From positions 1 through 44,550 of the forward strand of contig LRSR01013546.1 in assembly GCA_001579985.1 (NCBI GenBank): a DNA stretch of 44,550 bases, given 5' to 3'. Position numbers and translations under genes: made by a program. Shown in pieces: positions 33,228 to 44,528 of the stretch. Origin of the DNA: Hypsibius dujardini (lineage: Eukaryota; Tardigrada; Eutardigrada; Parachela; Hypsibiidae). How positions within the stretch are numbered: the stretch's first letter is position 1; every line of letters starts with the position of its first letter. The notes beneath the pieces are model-generated. The model was given only the letters and a program-made list of their open reading frames with translations. It made no database searches and was not told the DNA's origin.

Positions 33228-36200
33228 GACGGACAGACAGGCAGGCAGGCAGGCAGATAAACGAACGGAAGGACGGATGGGCAAACGGACGGTTAATCTG
33301 CTTTTTTTCTTCTCTCCAGGTATTTAATCAAGTTTCTGGCTGCCGTGGCAAATCGGTCAGACAAGAACAAGATGACTGCCAGTAACTTAGCTATCGTGAT
33401 TGCGCCTAATTTGTTCTCTATCGGAGAAAACGACAAGTATAATACTGAGGAACTATACGATTACGTTATCTCTGTTACCATAGTTGTCTGTGCATTCTAG
33501 AACGGTTTACGATCCGGTGGCGGCCAACCTGCATAACACAGTAGTGGAAATCCTCATAACCAACCAAAAAGACATCTTCCCTGGTGGTACGTGGTGCTCT
33601 TAGTTGTGGCCATCGATTTTGTACTCATCTCATCTGCCTGTCTTTTGTCTGTCTGATTGCTTGTCTATATGTCTGTCTGTTTTCCTGCCTGATTATTGGA
33701 CTGACTCCCTGTCTGCCTGTCTCTATGTCCATATGTTTATCTGTCTGTACGCCAGTTTAGTTTCGCTGCCTGTTTGTCTTTCTGTCTTTTTGTTATCTAA
33801 ATTTCGTCTTGTCTGTTTGTCTGCTTGACTTCGTCTTTTTTCTGTCGTCTTTTTGCTTTAGAACCCCTTTCCTTTGCAGATTTTGAACCACACAGTGATG
33901 GCGGTGCCGGACGGAACTCAACGCCGAAGGATTATTCCACCCTCGATCTCTCGGGAGGCTCCGATTCCGGTGGCTCACCCAGGCCAATTACCCCGCCTGA
34001 CATGTACGTGTGTGGTGACGGGACTCATCGTCCTCGTTAATCCTTATGTAACTGCACTCCACTCCCTTCCTCCGTCGACACTCACGGTGTTACGTAAATC
34101 TTACTACTCTGTTTCGCTTTTTTCGGAATTTCGGTTCTCTTTATTTCGCGGGTCCGTGGAGCTGGAGGTCTGCCGTCGGTTGAAAAGTCATTTGCCAGCA
34201 TCAATGCCTGCCCGTCTGTCTGCGTTCACCGGTTTATCGTGCGGTGAATGTCTGACTGTCTTGTTGGCTGCCTTGTTCACCTACATGCCTCTATGTGTTG
34301 TCTTCACTTGTCTGCTCTCTCTTATCGTTCGCCTGAATCCATGTCTGCCTGCCTCTTTTCATTGTGCACCGGATTCTGTCGGCTTAGTGCTTTGTCCACG
34401 TGATTTTACTATGCTTGATCTTGTCTACGGTGTGTCTCACTCGAAATGCTCCAGACATGTTCGCTTTCGCTGATCTGATGGCTGCTTGTCTGTGGAATGG
34501 CTGATTAGCTGCCTGACTGTCTACTGTCTACGTCACAGTTTTAGTATTGAACTGCCTAGGTGCAAGCCACGTTTGTCTACCAACAACTACGGATTTTTCC
34601 CCGTTTTACCTGTTTATTGACGCTCCTGCTGCTATGTCTGCCGCTCCAGACCACCGTCTGCCAGTGAATGTTGTTTGTCTGTCTGTTCGAACGGTCCTCT
34701 TTCTGCATGCATGTATGGCGGTATCTGACTCTCAATGCTTTACTTGTCTGTGAATCAACTGTCTCATCGCCTGGTTGTTGACTATCCGGTTGACTCCCTG
34801 CCACCCCGGACGGACTGGCTATCTGTGAACCAATGCCACCGTCCGTTGTAGTATGGTCAGGCTGACATATGAATTGGCGCATATCCAGACAGATACTACT
34901 AGTAGGCAGCCGAGACAGGCAGACAGACAAACAGTCAGAGAGACAAACAAACAAACAAACAGACAGACAGACAGACAGATAGACAGACAGACAGATAGAC
35001 AGACAAGAACTGGTTGTCTGATTAAGTTCCAGATGTTTTTGACTGATGAATGGATTGACTGCATCGCACACGCGCATAACCTATTTTCCCGTTTTCGCTT
35101 GCAGTAATGCACCTCCACCCGCAAGTCCTAAGTTCCCCAACAGCAATAGCAACACCGCCGCGAGCAACAACAAATATTTAAAAGCTAAAAGAGCCCCCGC
35201 ACCTCCACCGCTACCTAAACGCACTGAAAATGTCGTAGCCGTCGTCAGCAGCACCGGCGCGGCCAACAACGCACCATCCACTCCACCGCCTCATCCTCCT
35301 CCAGGCAACAACAACCACCACCACCATTCTGCATCTGCCCCATCCCATCACCTGCCTGCCGTCCCAGCTGAGGCTGTGGAGCCACCGCACGTCAAACTAA
35401 CCGCCACCTCTTCAAGGCAATTAGATATTTTTCAAATGTTAATTCGAAATAGCTACAGCTGTTTTTTTGTCGAAAACTTGTTCAATTTTAAATTCGTATT
35501 TACTCACATTCGCGAAACATAATATAAATTAAAATATAAATACAAGTTAAATTAAATGTAAATTACCACCATTTCTTGCATGGTATTTTGTTTTATTATT
35601 TTAAAGTTATCACTCGCTGTGTCGCTGATTTATTTTACTTAACGTTTCGTTTTAAATAAATAAAAATATAATATTTTAATTATGTACCTCTCCTAGATTA
35701 GTGATCTTGCATCAATGAAAATACTTTCAGTATTTAAAATTAAAATCTGACTTTCCATCTATTTAAAATCAACCGAGCAAAGAATTTGGATATGCATTTT
35801 AGTTTAGTTTTAATTTAAAGTCATCCTTTAAACCGCACTCTTCCAGGCTCTACCCGGACGTCTCGAAACTGGTCATAGAACCGGCGGTCGCATTCGAGCC
35901 GACCGTCCTCCCAGTGGCTTACAATCCTTCGACGCCCTCCGCGCCGATCTGCAGTCCAGAGAACCCGGACACGCCGACCCCGACCCCGACCCCATTGTCG
36001 GTGTCTGCACCCTTACCTCGCATTGTGGGCTCATCGCCGAGTCCGATGCCACGGCAGCGGGTCAAGGGACCGGCGGTGCCGCCGAAAGAGTTCCTCGTCC
36101 ACGCGGAAGTGACAACGTCGGAAAGTCGGCCGGACCGACCGCCGGACCGACCGTCGGACCGACCGCTGGACCGAACGCTGGACCGACCGTCGGACCGACC

Positions 36201-36366
36201 GCAGGACCGACCGCTAGACCGATCGCTGGACCGACCGACGGACCGATCGCTGGACCGACCGACGGACCGATCGCAGGACCGACCGACGGACCGATCGCTG
36301 GACCGACCGCCGCCTCCACCGCCGCGGCAGATGTCCGTCTCCGAGTTCCATTCAACGGATTTGTAG
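29353..36366 (+). CDS. BAR-domain Rho GTPase-activating protein, RICH/ARHGAP17-ARHGAP44/SH3BP1 type
   Basis: Fourteen exons: 29353-29414, 29904-30045, 30574-30848, 31161-31275, 31364-31432, 31515-31596, 31695-31819, 32563-32786, 32969-33070, 33320-33436, 33501-33586, 33880-34003, 35105-35416, 35847-36366. All join in phase to ~784 residues. Residues 1 to ~245 match the N-BAR of this family (KNQFNRM start, long charged helices, [17 protein letters not shown]). Residues ~250-450 are the RhoGAP domain with the Arg finger in [11 protein letters not shown] (Arg294), [10 protein letters not shown], and [14 protein letters not shown]. The tail is Pro-rich, with an SH3 ligand PPLPKR and a long DRPx repeat. 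Family role: it senses or bends membrane and turns off Rac/Cdc42 at junctions or endosomes. Thirteen introns are assigned; that at 35416 has a GC donor. CAGA/TCTG tracts occupy several introns. Confidence 0.93.
30929..31090. repeat. (CAGA)n / (CACAGA)n microsatellite in RhoGAP intron 3
   Basis: CACAGA hexamer units pass into CAGA tetramers. It lies between exons ending 30848 and starting 31161. Confidence 0.95.
32356..32455. repeat. (TCTG)n microsatellite in RhoGAP intron 7
   Basis: TCTG units with CCTG variants, about 100 bases upstream of the exon carrying the Arg finger. It is on the complementary strand to the tract at 30929-31090. A decayed TCTG zone precedes it from about 31900. Confidence 0.95.
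33177..33260. repeat. (CAGA)n microsatellite in RhoGAP intron 9
   Basis: About 14 near-perfect CAGA units pass into CAGG units. Confidence 0.95.
33640..33840. repeat. Degenerate (TCTG)n tract in RhoGAP intron 11
   Basis: Interrupted TCTG/CTGT units fill most of the intron between 33586 and 33880. They merge with the polypyrimidine tract of the next exon. Confidence 0.8.
34004..35104. other. RhoGAP intron 12
   Basis: A 1.1 kb intron with scattered ctgtctg units and a (CAGA)n tract at about 34912-35010. No embedded gene is seen. Confidence 0.8.
34912..35010. repeat. (CAGA)n microsatellite in RhoGAP intron 12
   Basis: CAGA/CAAA tetramers with a few ATAGA interruptions, about 95 bases before the Pro-rich exon. 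Confidence 0.95.
36130..36312 (+). repeat. Coding minisatellite encoding (DRPx)n
   Basis: Twelve-base units of the form gaccgaccgctg/gaccgatcgctg repeat in frame within the last RhoGAP exon. They give about 14 D-R-P-x or D-R-S-x tetrapeptides. The translation is highly charged and Pro-rich and probably disordered. On the opposite strand the same unit reads GPxVGPAI. Confidence 0.95.
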
Positions 36367-38100
36367 AGAAGAGAAATAGATTTTATGTTTTATTTAAATA
36401 GTATTTAAGCTTGATGTGCAGTGTGTTTTCCTTTTTCTCGATCGAGCTTCTGTGTCTATGCGTCAATGCAGCTTTTTTTGTGAATTTTTTGGTGATTTTT
36501 CCTCCTGGTTTCCGCGCGATTTGTGCGTTTTTCGGGTTATCTAGGAGTGATTGACTATTTTTTGACCGCTGTGATTTTTTATCAGTTCTATGTATTATAC
36601 ATTTATATTGCCCTGTGTCGATTGTATTTGAATAGTGTTTTGATATTATGATACACCTGTGGCAGTTACCTTCAGCTAACCGAGTCAGGCCATCTACCTC
36701 GGCATGTGTGTGTTGCCGAGGTAGATGGCCTGACTCGGAGGGGGACAGCTAACCGAGTTAGGCCCTCTACCTCGGTATGTGTGTGTTGCCGAGGTAAATG
36801 CCTGACTCAGGACAGCTAACCGAGTCAGGCCATCTACCTCGGCATGTGTGTGTTGCCGAGGTAGATGGCCTGACTCGGAGGGGGGAAGGGGCTTGTAGTG
36901 TAAGCCCCATCATAAACCCCTCCCCACCGCCTCCAACCGCTGGAGGTGGTGGCGTTAGTGAGGTTTTGGTTCGACGCAGTTAGGAGGGTTCCCGCCGAAC
37001 TAGGCGTCCTTGCTCTTTTAACTTGTTTCTCTATTAACGAATCATCACAGAGAGACATCACCGGGCACCGTGTCCCGTGTGGCGTACTGTACAGTACAAC
37101 TCTCATTTGCCGGATTTTTGTCGTATTTATATTTCTCCCTCGACACTACGAGTGAATTGTTTATGTTCAATTGAAACAGTTCGCGGCCTGACCACTGGTC
37201 ACTAATAATCGCGGGCACGGCACACGGGTACAAGTGGAGTTGTGGAATTCTTGTGTAATTGTGGAATACCTGCCGAGTTCCATTGATCTAGCAAAGCAAG
37301 ATCCCTCCCACTTCCAATCCAAATGTGGAATGCGTGGAAAGCGGAAATCGCATGTTTGACTTGTGGAAATTTGCTTTTTAAATTGACTGTGTTTTTAAAT
37401 TTTTTTCCTCTCCTTATCTGGCTAATGGTCTAACAATTTATTGTTTCTTTGATACATCCATTGTACATATAACGGACTCGAGTAGCACAACGGAAAGACT
37501 CTCGTCATTTTCGTGCAGTTTTTAACTCAGGTACGGGATAAAGCCCTTAATCGAGACAGTCTCAGGCACACTTCAGTCGACCCGTTTCACGGCGCATTCC
37601 TCAACAGCAGCTGTCGAGCGCTGCTGATTCTTTCGTGGACTCCCATTTCACACTGACGACATTTCATGGTTTCTCCTCCACATTGCGTCATTTCAATTGT
37701 TTTAAAGCTTTAACGATCTGGCTGAATGTTTGTCCAAAGTTTGAGCAAAACGGAAATGAAAAACCTAATCAAAACTTGATCACATCAGAATGTGGACTGA
37801 ATGAGACAGTGTGTGAAGAAATGAGCCGTATGGCGTGATTCATTTCTCTTGTGAGACAAATGATTTCTACTGTGTTTGAATCATAATAATATCCATTTAT
37901 TCTTCTTTTTTCTCTTATTACCTAGGTCATTCAAACAAATTCGACCCTCCTGATGTAATCATTTTCACCGGACATTTCTACGATTTGGATTTTATTTGAT
38001 GGGATGATTTGTTTGGGAAGCGAAATCACCGATGGTGGAATTGTCCATTTTTGATGGTGCCCGGATTTTTTACCGCTGATTCCCTTCCCCCGCAGCGGTG
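36367..38100. other. RhoGAP-Sos intergenic region
   Basis: About 1.7 kb. It contains the triple hairpin (36680-36878), a dispersed unique stretch, and a likely Sos 5' UTR splice acceptor (cccccgcag ending 38095) just before the Sos start. No other gene is supported. Confidence 0.6.
36680..36878. repeat. Three tandem 59-nt hairpins
   Basis: Hairpins at 36680-36738, 36753-36810 and 36820-36878. In the first and third the arms ccgagtcaggccatctacc... and ...ggtagatggcctgactcgg pair over 25 bases with no mismatch around a tgtgtgtgt loop. The middle copy has several mismatches. The spacers contain cagctaa and ggggga. The location is 3' of the RhoGAP stop, either in its 3' UTR or intergenic. Confidence 0.95.
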
Positions 38101-39152
38101 ATGCCTACCGACCCTTTAATGCAGCTTCCCAATCCGTTCGGCACGACGTACCGGCCCATGAATGACGAGCATCAAGCCGGTTCGAAGTCGCTGGAGGTGC
38201 TCCGTCCTGCGTTGAAAGATGTATGCGTTTGTTCCCTCACAGCCTGTTGATTGATTGGGCGATTGCTTCGTTATTTTCTGACTACTCATTTCCCTTGCGA
38301 TAGTTTGCTTGATTGGTTGATTGATGCTATTGCGTGCCAGTCTTTAGATGCATTGTATTAGTGATGATATTTCCTATTTGTTGGTATTGCTTTTTTAATG
38401 TAGTATGGATGTAGTATAAAATTTATTGAATATTTAATTTAATTATATTTTATTATATTTTATATGTTTTATATATTTTATTATATATATATTTTTTTTT
38501 TTTTTTTATATTTACATGTTACATATTTACACATTTATATATTAAGCTGTATATTTTTGGTGTTCGATGGAATTTAAGTCCTGACGGTTACCAATTTCTA
38601 CTAAACAACTACTCGTGTGATACTGTACTAGTAAATTTTACATGTGTCTGTGTGTTCCAGGTACTGAAGCTTGTCCATCCCAACCTGGTGATTCGACTGG
38701 AAGCGCTGATCTACGTGGAGGGTCGCCTGGACTACGTGCTGGACAAGCTCTGCACCGGCCAGCCGCCGCACACGATTAACGATGTAGACCGTCGCATTGA
38801 AAGTGTCTTTCCCACCGCCCTGATTCCCGCGACCATTGCGTATGCTGCTCAGAAGAAGCGGAAGCTCATCTTGCCGGTAGCGAAGCTGCATCCCATTATC
38901 CAGAGCAACTATCTTGCTGGTGTTCCGCATAAGGACACGCCACCTGTCACGGCTTACCTTTGTGCGATTCTGGAATTTCTGGCGTCTGAAATTCTGAGGG
39001 TAACTTTGGAGAATGCTGGCAGTAGAAACAGTCACTTCAGGCAGGCAGGCAGGCATATCTTCAGGCAGACAAACAGTCAGACAGATAGACAGACAGGCAG
39101 ACAGACAGACAGACAAACAAACAAAAAGACAGACAAACAGACAGACAGACAG

Positions 39153-39224
<72 letters not shown>

Positions 39225-42200
39225 GAACAAACAGACAGACAGACATTGAGTTTTAGAGGCAGGCAGATAGATCTATAAACGTGTAATTCGAGACAGCCTC
39301 GTGCTAGTAGTGCAGTAATAAAATTTATCAGTATTTTGATAAGCGTTTGCATATTTTCATTTCTGGTAGCGAGAAATTATGTTATGAATATCTAGGCAGT
39401 TGGTTAAACAGACGGAGAGACATCATTGATTTGCAGATAGAGATAACAGACAGACATGTGTACTGTTACAAACTTACACTGTACATAGGCAGATTATTGC
39501 AATTTAAAACTATTTTTATAAACATTCGGTGTACTTTTATTTCAGGTTGCCGGAAAATATATTATAAATATCCGGCACCAAGAAATCACCGAAGAGGATG
39601 TCAAAGTGTCAGTATTCGCTGAAAAGGTATGATCGCCGTTGGAGATGACGTTGTTACTGACATGTTGATGTGCGCCTGCCGCCTACGCGTGCGTCAGAGA
39701 CCGCTCTATTCCACAACATGTTTATCTCACCTTTTCGTCCCTCAGGTGATTATGGAGCTGTTCTCCCAGGAGGAGGAGGATTCCTTCTGCCCCCTCACCG
39801 AATCGGACTCTTCCAGCTCGCTCTGCAAAGCACCCCTGAGCTACGAAGACATCCTCAAGGAATTTCTCCTCGAAGAGAAAGCCTTCCTTCGCGAGCTCAA
39901 ATTGATCAAGAAGGTATCCGGCGAATTAAATTAAAATGTTAAATAAAATGAAATCACCTTCAGGCTATACGGATGAAATTCAATTAGTAAAGACTTAATT
40001 CTTCCTAATTTATGTAACTAATGATTTGGTTTCTGTTCTTATTTAATCGGGTTAGTGAACTTCCTAATCTGAGGAATCAACTAATTGACTTATTAATATT
40101 AAATATTTTACATTAAATATAAAACATAGATACTTACGTTTTCAACTTATAATTATTTTCAAAATATTTATTTAATATTTTTAAAATAATCATTTAATAT
40201 TTTCAAAATGATTATTATTTTGTGTTCTGTATTTTTTTAGTATTTCACAAATAGTTTTCAGTTATAAATGTTGACAGTCATTTATTTTTTTAATGCGAGG
40301 CGTGCCGCAAACTGCGTTCCATTTGAACAGGTATTTAAGCCGGTGCTGGAGAAGATGTGCCCGGCTCCCACGCCCGGCAACGGTGTCTCACCGGACGAGA
40401 TGGCGGCAATTTTCGGGAAGATTGACGACGTCTATAACACCGCGGTGAACTTTGTCGACTCCCTGGAGGACGCACAGGAAATGGACAGCCAGGGTACGGG
40501 GGACTGGCTGGGTGTGCGGAGCGTCTTTGAAGACGACATCATTGAGGGCCAGGAGTTTGACGCCTTCCGGGAGTACGCCGCCGAGCTGTTGCGACTGCCC
40601 AAGGCTGATGGGACTCCCGACGGGACGCTTTCTGCGTTCGACACGCTGAATTGCGTTCTCAACCGGCCGTTTGTCCAGAAATATCTCCGGGTATAGAGTG
40701 GCTGCCTGGTTCACTCGATTTTATAAATAAAAGATAACCAGACAGGCAAACAAAATATCAGACAGGTACACAAACAAGTGATCAAACAGACAGACAAACA
40801 GACAGCCAGCCAGAATTACAGACAGACAGTCAGATAAACAGATGAATAAAAAACTTACGAAGAAATAAAGGCAAGCAGACACAAAAACAGACTAGCAGGC
40901 AGATTAATAAAATTGAGTGCTGTCTGTTTGTCTGTCTGTCTGTCTGTTTGATCACTTGTTTGTCTATCTGTGTTATTTTGTTTGCCTGTCTGGTTTCTCT
41001 CTGATTTTCTACCTCTCTGTTAATTTTTCTGTCTGCATATCTGCCCTTTGTTATGTCTGTTTGCCTGGCTTTTGTCTGTTAGTCTCGTTGTCTCTTTATT
41101 TGTCTGTGTATATATCTGCCTTTTACTCTTGTCTGCCTGTCTGCCTGTTAATTTACCGTACCTGTCTGGCTGATTTTGTATATCTATGTTTTTTTATGTC
41201 AGCTTGCTTGTCTGACTGTCTGTCAGCCTGGCTGACTGGCTGTTGCAGCAATTGTGATTGCGATTTTAGCTGCTGGTTGTCTTGAGTTTTTGTCAGACAG
41301 ACATATGCCTGATTAGGTCCGTTGCGCTACCGGTCCTATAAACCAAACCTCGTAGATGATTTCCCTATTCACTTTTCAATACCTCCCTTCTTACAGTAGA
41401 TTTGTTTGACATTCCAGCAAGTGCCCGATGCTCCCGGACTGCTTGATGCTTTTCGATACGTCCTTCCCAAGCTCCTAATGAGCCCGGTATTCCGTGTCTT
41501 TCAGTATGCTGAATTCCTTCGGGTAATTTAAATACGTTTTCTATTTCATTAATGGTTTGTTTTCTTTCAACGTTTAAAATATAACAGTATTTTATTTGTG
41601 ATTACAGGTGCTGCTAGTCGAAAGGAAAGTCACAACTCCCGACACTGCCGAAGTGATCGACAATGCCGAGGGCATTATCCGCTTCATCGTGGACGGCATC
41701 GACGCTCTCCTCAAGAATCCCCAAAACCGACGGCACTCGAGTCACTCGAGGATCCGCAATCGCGCCAACCGCAGCCGGGCCAAAGTGATGGAAATCATCA
41801 AGTCAGTGGAAGGCTGGGACGAGAAGGAGGCAACTCAGAGACGTCTGGACTTCGTGTTGGGTAAAAACAGCAAAACTTTTTTTTGTCATTTAATGTTGTA
41901 AGAAAATGTGGAGGTTTATTAAGTGTGAAAACGGGGTCAATTTTTTCAGAGGGAGATCTGTGCAAGCTGAGCTCGCGGGAACGCCGCACCGACCGTCACG
42001 TCTTCCTTTTCGAGACGTGCATCGTGCTGTGCAAAGCGAAGCAGCCGAAGCCGGTGGGAGGAGGAGCGCCAGAGTTTCGTTACAAGGAAATGATGCCGCT
42101 CCATCGGACCTACGTCACGGATAAGGACGACACAGAGGACCAGAAGTTTGCTTTTGAACTCCAACCGCGAGATCAACCCAACATGCATCAAGTTCTGTGC

Positions 42201-43074
42201 GCCCGATCGGCGGACGATAAGAATCTGTGGCTCGGCTCCCTTATTATGCTACAGACTCGTGGGTAAGCATACTGATTGGATCACAGACAGACAAACAGAC
42301 AAACAGACAGACAGACAGACAGGCAGGCAGGCAGGCAGACAGGCAGACAGGCAGACAGGCAGACAGTTAGGCAGGCAGACAGACAGACAGACATATCAGA
42401 TAGGCAGGCAAACAGACCGACAACCGAATCGTGCAGCTTTCTTTGATGTCTTAACTTCAGAGTCCTTGACCGGCTTCTGGAAAAGACTCTGGAAGACGAG
42501 GACCGCGCAAATCCTCTGCGCTTACCGATGCAGGAGATGTATCCTTTTGCCGAGCCAGACAGTCCACAGAATCTCGTGTTGGAAGACGGCCCTATCACCC
42601 GCGGCGTTCCGCTGATCAAAGGAGCGACCCTAGTGAAACTGATTGAGCGGCTGACCTACCACCAATACGCCGATCCTGCCTTCGTCAAGACATTTCTCAT
42701 CACCTTTCGGTCTTTCACCACGCCGCTCCGGCTGCTAGAATTGTTGATAGACCGGTTCAATATTCCTCCGCCCACGGAGCAGGCGGAGATGATGCACTCT
42801 GATGACTTCAATCCAGCGGTTTCGGCGAAGCGCTTCCGGAAGGAATATTGTCAGCCGGTCCAGTTTAGGTACGTTTTCATTCCTTACTTGTTTCTCTGCG
42901 TTGCTGCCTGCCTACCTGGATGGCTGGCTGTCTGACTGTCTGTCTATCTGTTTGTCCGTTGATTTGCCGGTATGTCTGTCTGTCTATCTTTTTGTATGTT
43001 TGTCTCCCTGGCTGTCTGTCTGTCCGTTGATCTGTCGGTAAATCTGTTTGTCTGTCTTTCTGTCTATCTGTCTA

Positions 43075-43124
<50 letters not shown>

Positions 43125-44086
43125 CGTTGATCTGTCTGTATTTCTGCCTGTCTGTATGTTTTTCTGCCTGTCTGTTTGTTTGTCTATCCGTTGATCTATC
43201 GGTATCTCTGTTTGTCTGTCTGTAAGTTTGTCTGCCTCTCTGTTTGTCTGTCTATCCGTCTGTCTCTTTTTCGGTATGTCTGTCTCTTCATTGACCTTTA
43301 TCGGCTTACCTGTCTGGCGGTTTGCCTGCGTGTTTGTCTGGATGTCTTTTGGTATGTCTCTTCCCATTTGTTTACGTCGCCGTCCATCCGGTTGTCGGTG
43401 TGCGTGTCTGATTTTCTGCTGCAGAATGATATCTCGCAATTTTATTGTTTTCATTTTTTAGGGTGCTGAATGTCATGCGACACTGGGTGGACAACCATTT
43501 CCCGGATTTCGAGTGCGATACCGACCTGTTGCAACACTTAAAGCACTTCCTCTCCAAAATCGGCGACGGCGGCCGGGATTTATCCATGAAGAAATGGGCC
43601 GATTCCATCGCGAAAATCATTCAGCGAAAAGTACGTACCTCTTCCATTACGTGCTTCACGTCTTATGTTTTGAGTAAACTTATCGGTTGACTTCTTGACA
43701 GGAGCGAAAGGCCGAAATTGTTCGGGAAATGACATTTCAAACACCGCGACCGGAAATTGAGTGGCACCTGCGGAACGAGGACTACGAATTGATGACAGTA
43801 AGCATTTGTCTTTGTTTATCTGTTTGTCTGTCCATCTACCTGTCTGACTGTTTGTCTGTCTGTCGACGGGGCTTACTGTTTGTCGGTCTGCCTGTCTATC
43901 CACCTTCCTGTCTGTATGCTTGTCTGTATGCATATGTGAGAGCTGTCTTGACTAGTTGCGGATAACATGTCAATCTGTTTGCCTCTCTGTCATTTTTTCT
44001 CTTACAGTTGCATCCGAGAGAGATAGCCCGGCAGTTGACTCTGATCGAATCCGAACAGTTTCGCGCCATCAAGGTAAATGACATGA

Positions 44087-44132
<46 letters not shown>

Positions 44133-44512
44133 TGAACATTATTCTTATTCATCAAGGCGTCCGACCTTATTGAGTGGAACAACAAGGACCAAAGCGAAAA
44201 CTGTTGTTCACCCAACCTGCAAAAGTGTATTCGTTTCTCCAATAAGGTGTGTTCCGGGTCGGGGAACTGACTTTGGGTATTACTAAGCACCGTAAAATAG
44301 CTGGAAATCTAATGCACTTCTTCTTTTAACAGATCACCGATTACATCCAGAAGTACATTCTGATGACCGAGAACCTGGAAGAGCGTGTGGCGGTTGTGAG
44401 TCGACTGGTGGACATCATGAGCGAATTCGAGAAGCTCAACAACTTCAACGGCCTGATGGAGATCCACGCGGCACTGCAAAGTTCCGGCGTTCACCGACTA
44501 AAGGAGACCAAG
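38101..44512 (+). CDS. Sos: Son of sevenless, Ras/Rac guanine nucleotide exchange factor (5' part; continues past window)
   Basis: Fourteen coding exons: 38101-38220, 38661-38999, 39546-39626, 39746-39913, 40331-40690, 41418-41522, 41608-41860, 41950-42262, 42461-42868, 43462-43630, 43702-43797, 44008-44073, 44157-44246, 44333-44512. All junctions keep phase, giving 916 residues, with a donor gtaatc at the end. Domain order is that of SOS1: histone-like fold (about 40-180, with [15 protein letters not shown]), DH domain (from [19 protein letters not shown], about 210-410), PH domain (about 477-590, [16 protein letters not shown]), REM domain (about 610-770, [21 protein letters not shown]) and the start of the CDC25 catalytic domain (from about 805, [15 protein letters not shown], then [16 protein letters not shown]). 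Sos loads GTP onto Ras downstream of receptor tyrosine kinases, and onto Rac through DH-PH. The rest of CDC25 and the Grb2-binding tail lie to the right. The N terminus is slightly longer than in vertebrates. Confidence 0.95.
38221..38660. other. Sos intron 1
   Basis: A 440-base intron with an AT-rich tattttatatgttttatata stretch and a T run near 38490-38510. No embedded gene. Confidence 0.8.
39040..39245. repeat. (CAGA)n microsatellite in Sos intron 2
   Basis: About 200 bases of CAGA/CAAA units start 40 bases after the exon 2 donor. It opens spurious frames on both strands. Confidence 0.95.
40735..41240. repeat. Inverted pair of CAGA and TCTG tracts in Sos intron 5
   Basis: 40735-40900 is a degenerate CAGA tract; 40919-41240 is a degenerate TCTG tract. 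They are mutually complementary only ~20 bases apart, so the intron RNA could fold into a long imperfect hairpin. The intron runs 40691-41417. Confidence 0.85.
42284..42412. repeat. (CAGA)n/(CAGG)n microsatellite in Sos intron 8
   Basis: It occupies most of the 198-base intron between exons ending 42262 and starting 42461. Confidence 0.95.
42915..43340. repeat. (TCTG)n microsatellite in Sos intron 9
   Basis: About 400 bases of TCTG with TCCG/TCTA variants. A ~78-base segment with gtccgttgatctgtcggta recurs within it (about 43022, 43121 and 43190), suggesting a larger duplication unit. Confidence 0.95.
43800..43935. repeat. (TCTG)n microsatellite in Sos intron 11
   Basis: Interrupted TCTG/TTTG units begin directly after the exon donor gtaagc at 43798. 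Confidence 0.85.
44088..44131. repeat. (TTA)n microsatellite in Sos intron 12
   Basis: About 14 perfect ATT/TTA triplets within the 83-base intron between 44073 and 44157. Confidence 0.97.
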
Positions 44513-44528
44513 GTAATCCAGTCTTCGG

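Noticed and set aside
36062-36355. Minus-strand frame with repeating [11 protein letters not shown]
   Set aside because: It is the antisense reading of the coding DRPx minisatellite in the last RhoGAP exon.
36680-36878. CRISPR-like array
   Set aside because: There are only three units, each is itself a hairpin, there are no unique spacers, and the context is eukaryotic.
37476-37570. Possible second tRNA-like element (cgagtagcacaacgg... / cagtttttaactcag)
   Set aside because: Only a loose resemblance to an A box and no B-box match, so it cannot be separated from chance.
44069-44290. Polyleucine/polyisoleucine peptide
   Set aside because: It comes from the (TTA)n microsatellite inside a short Sos intron.
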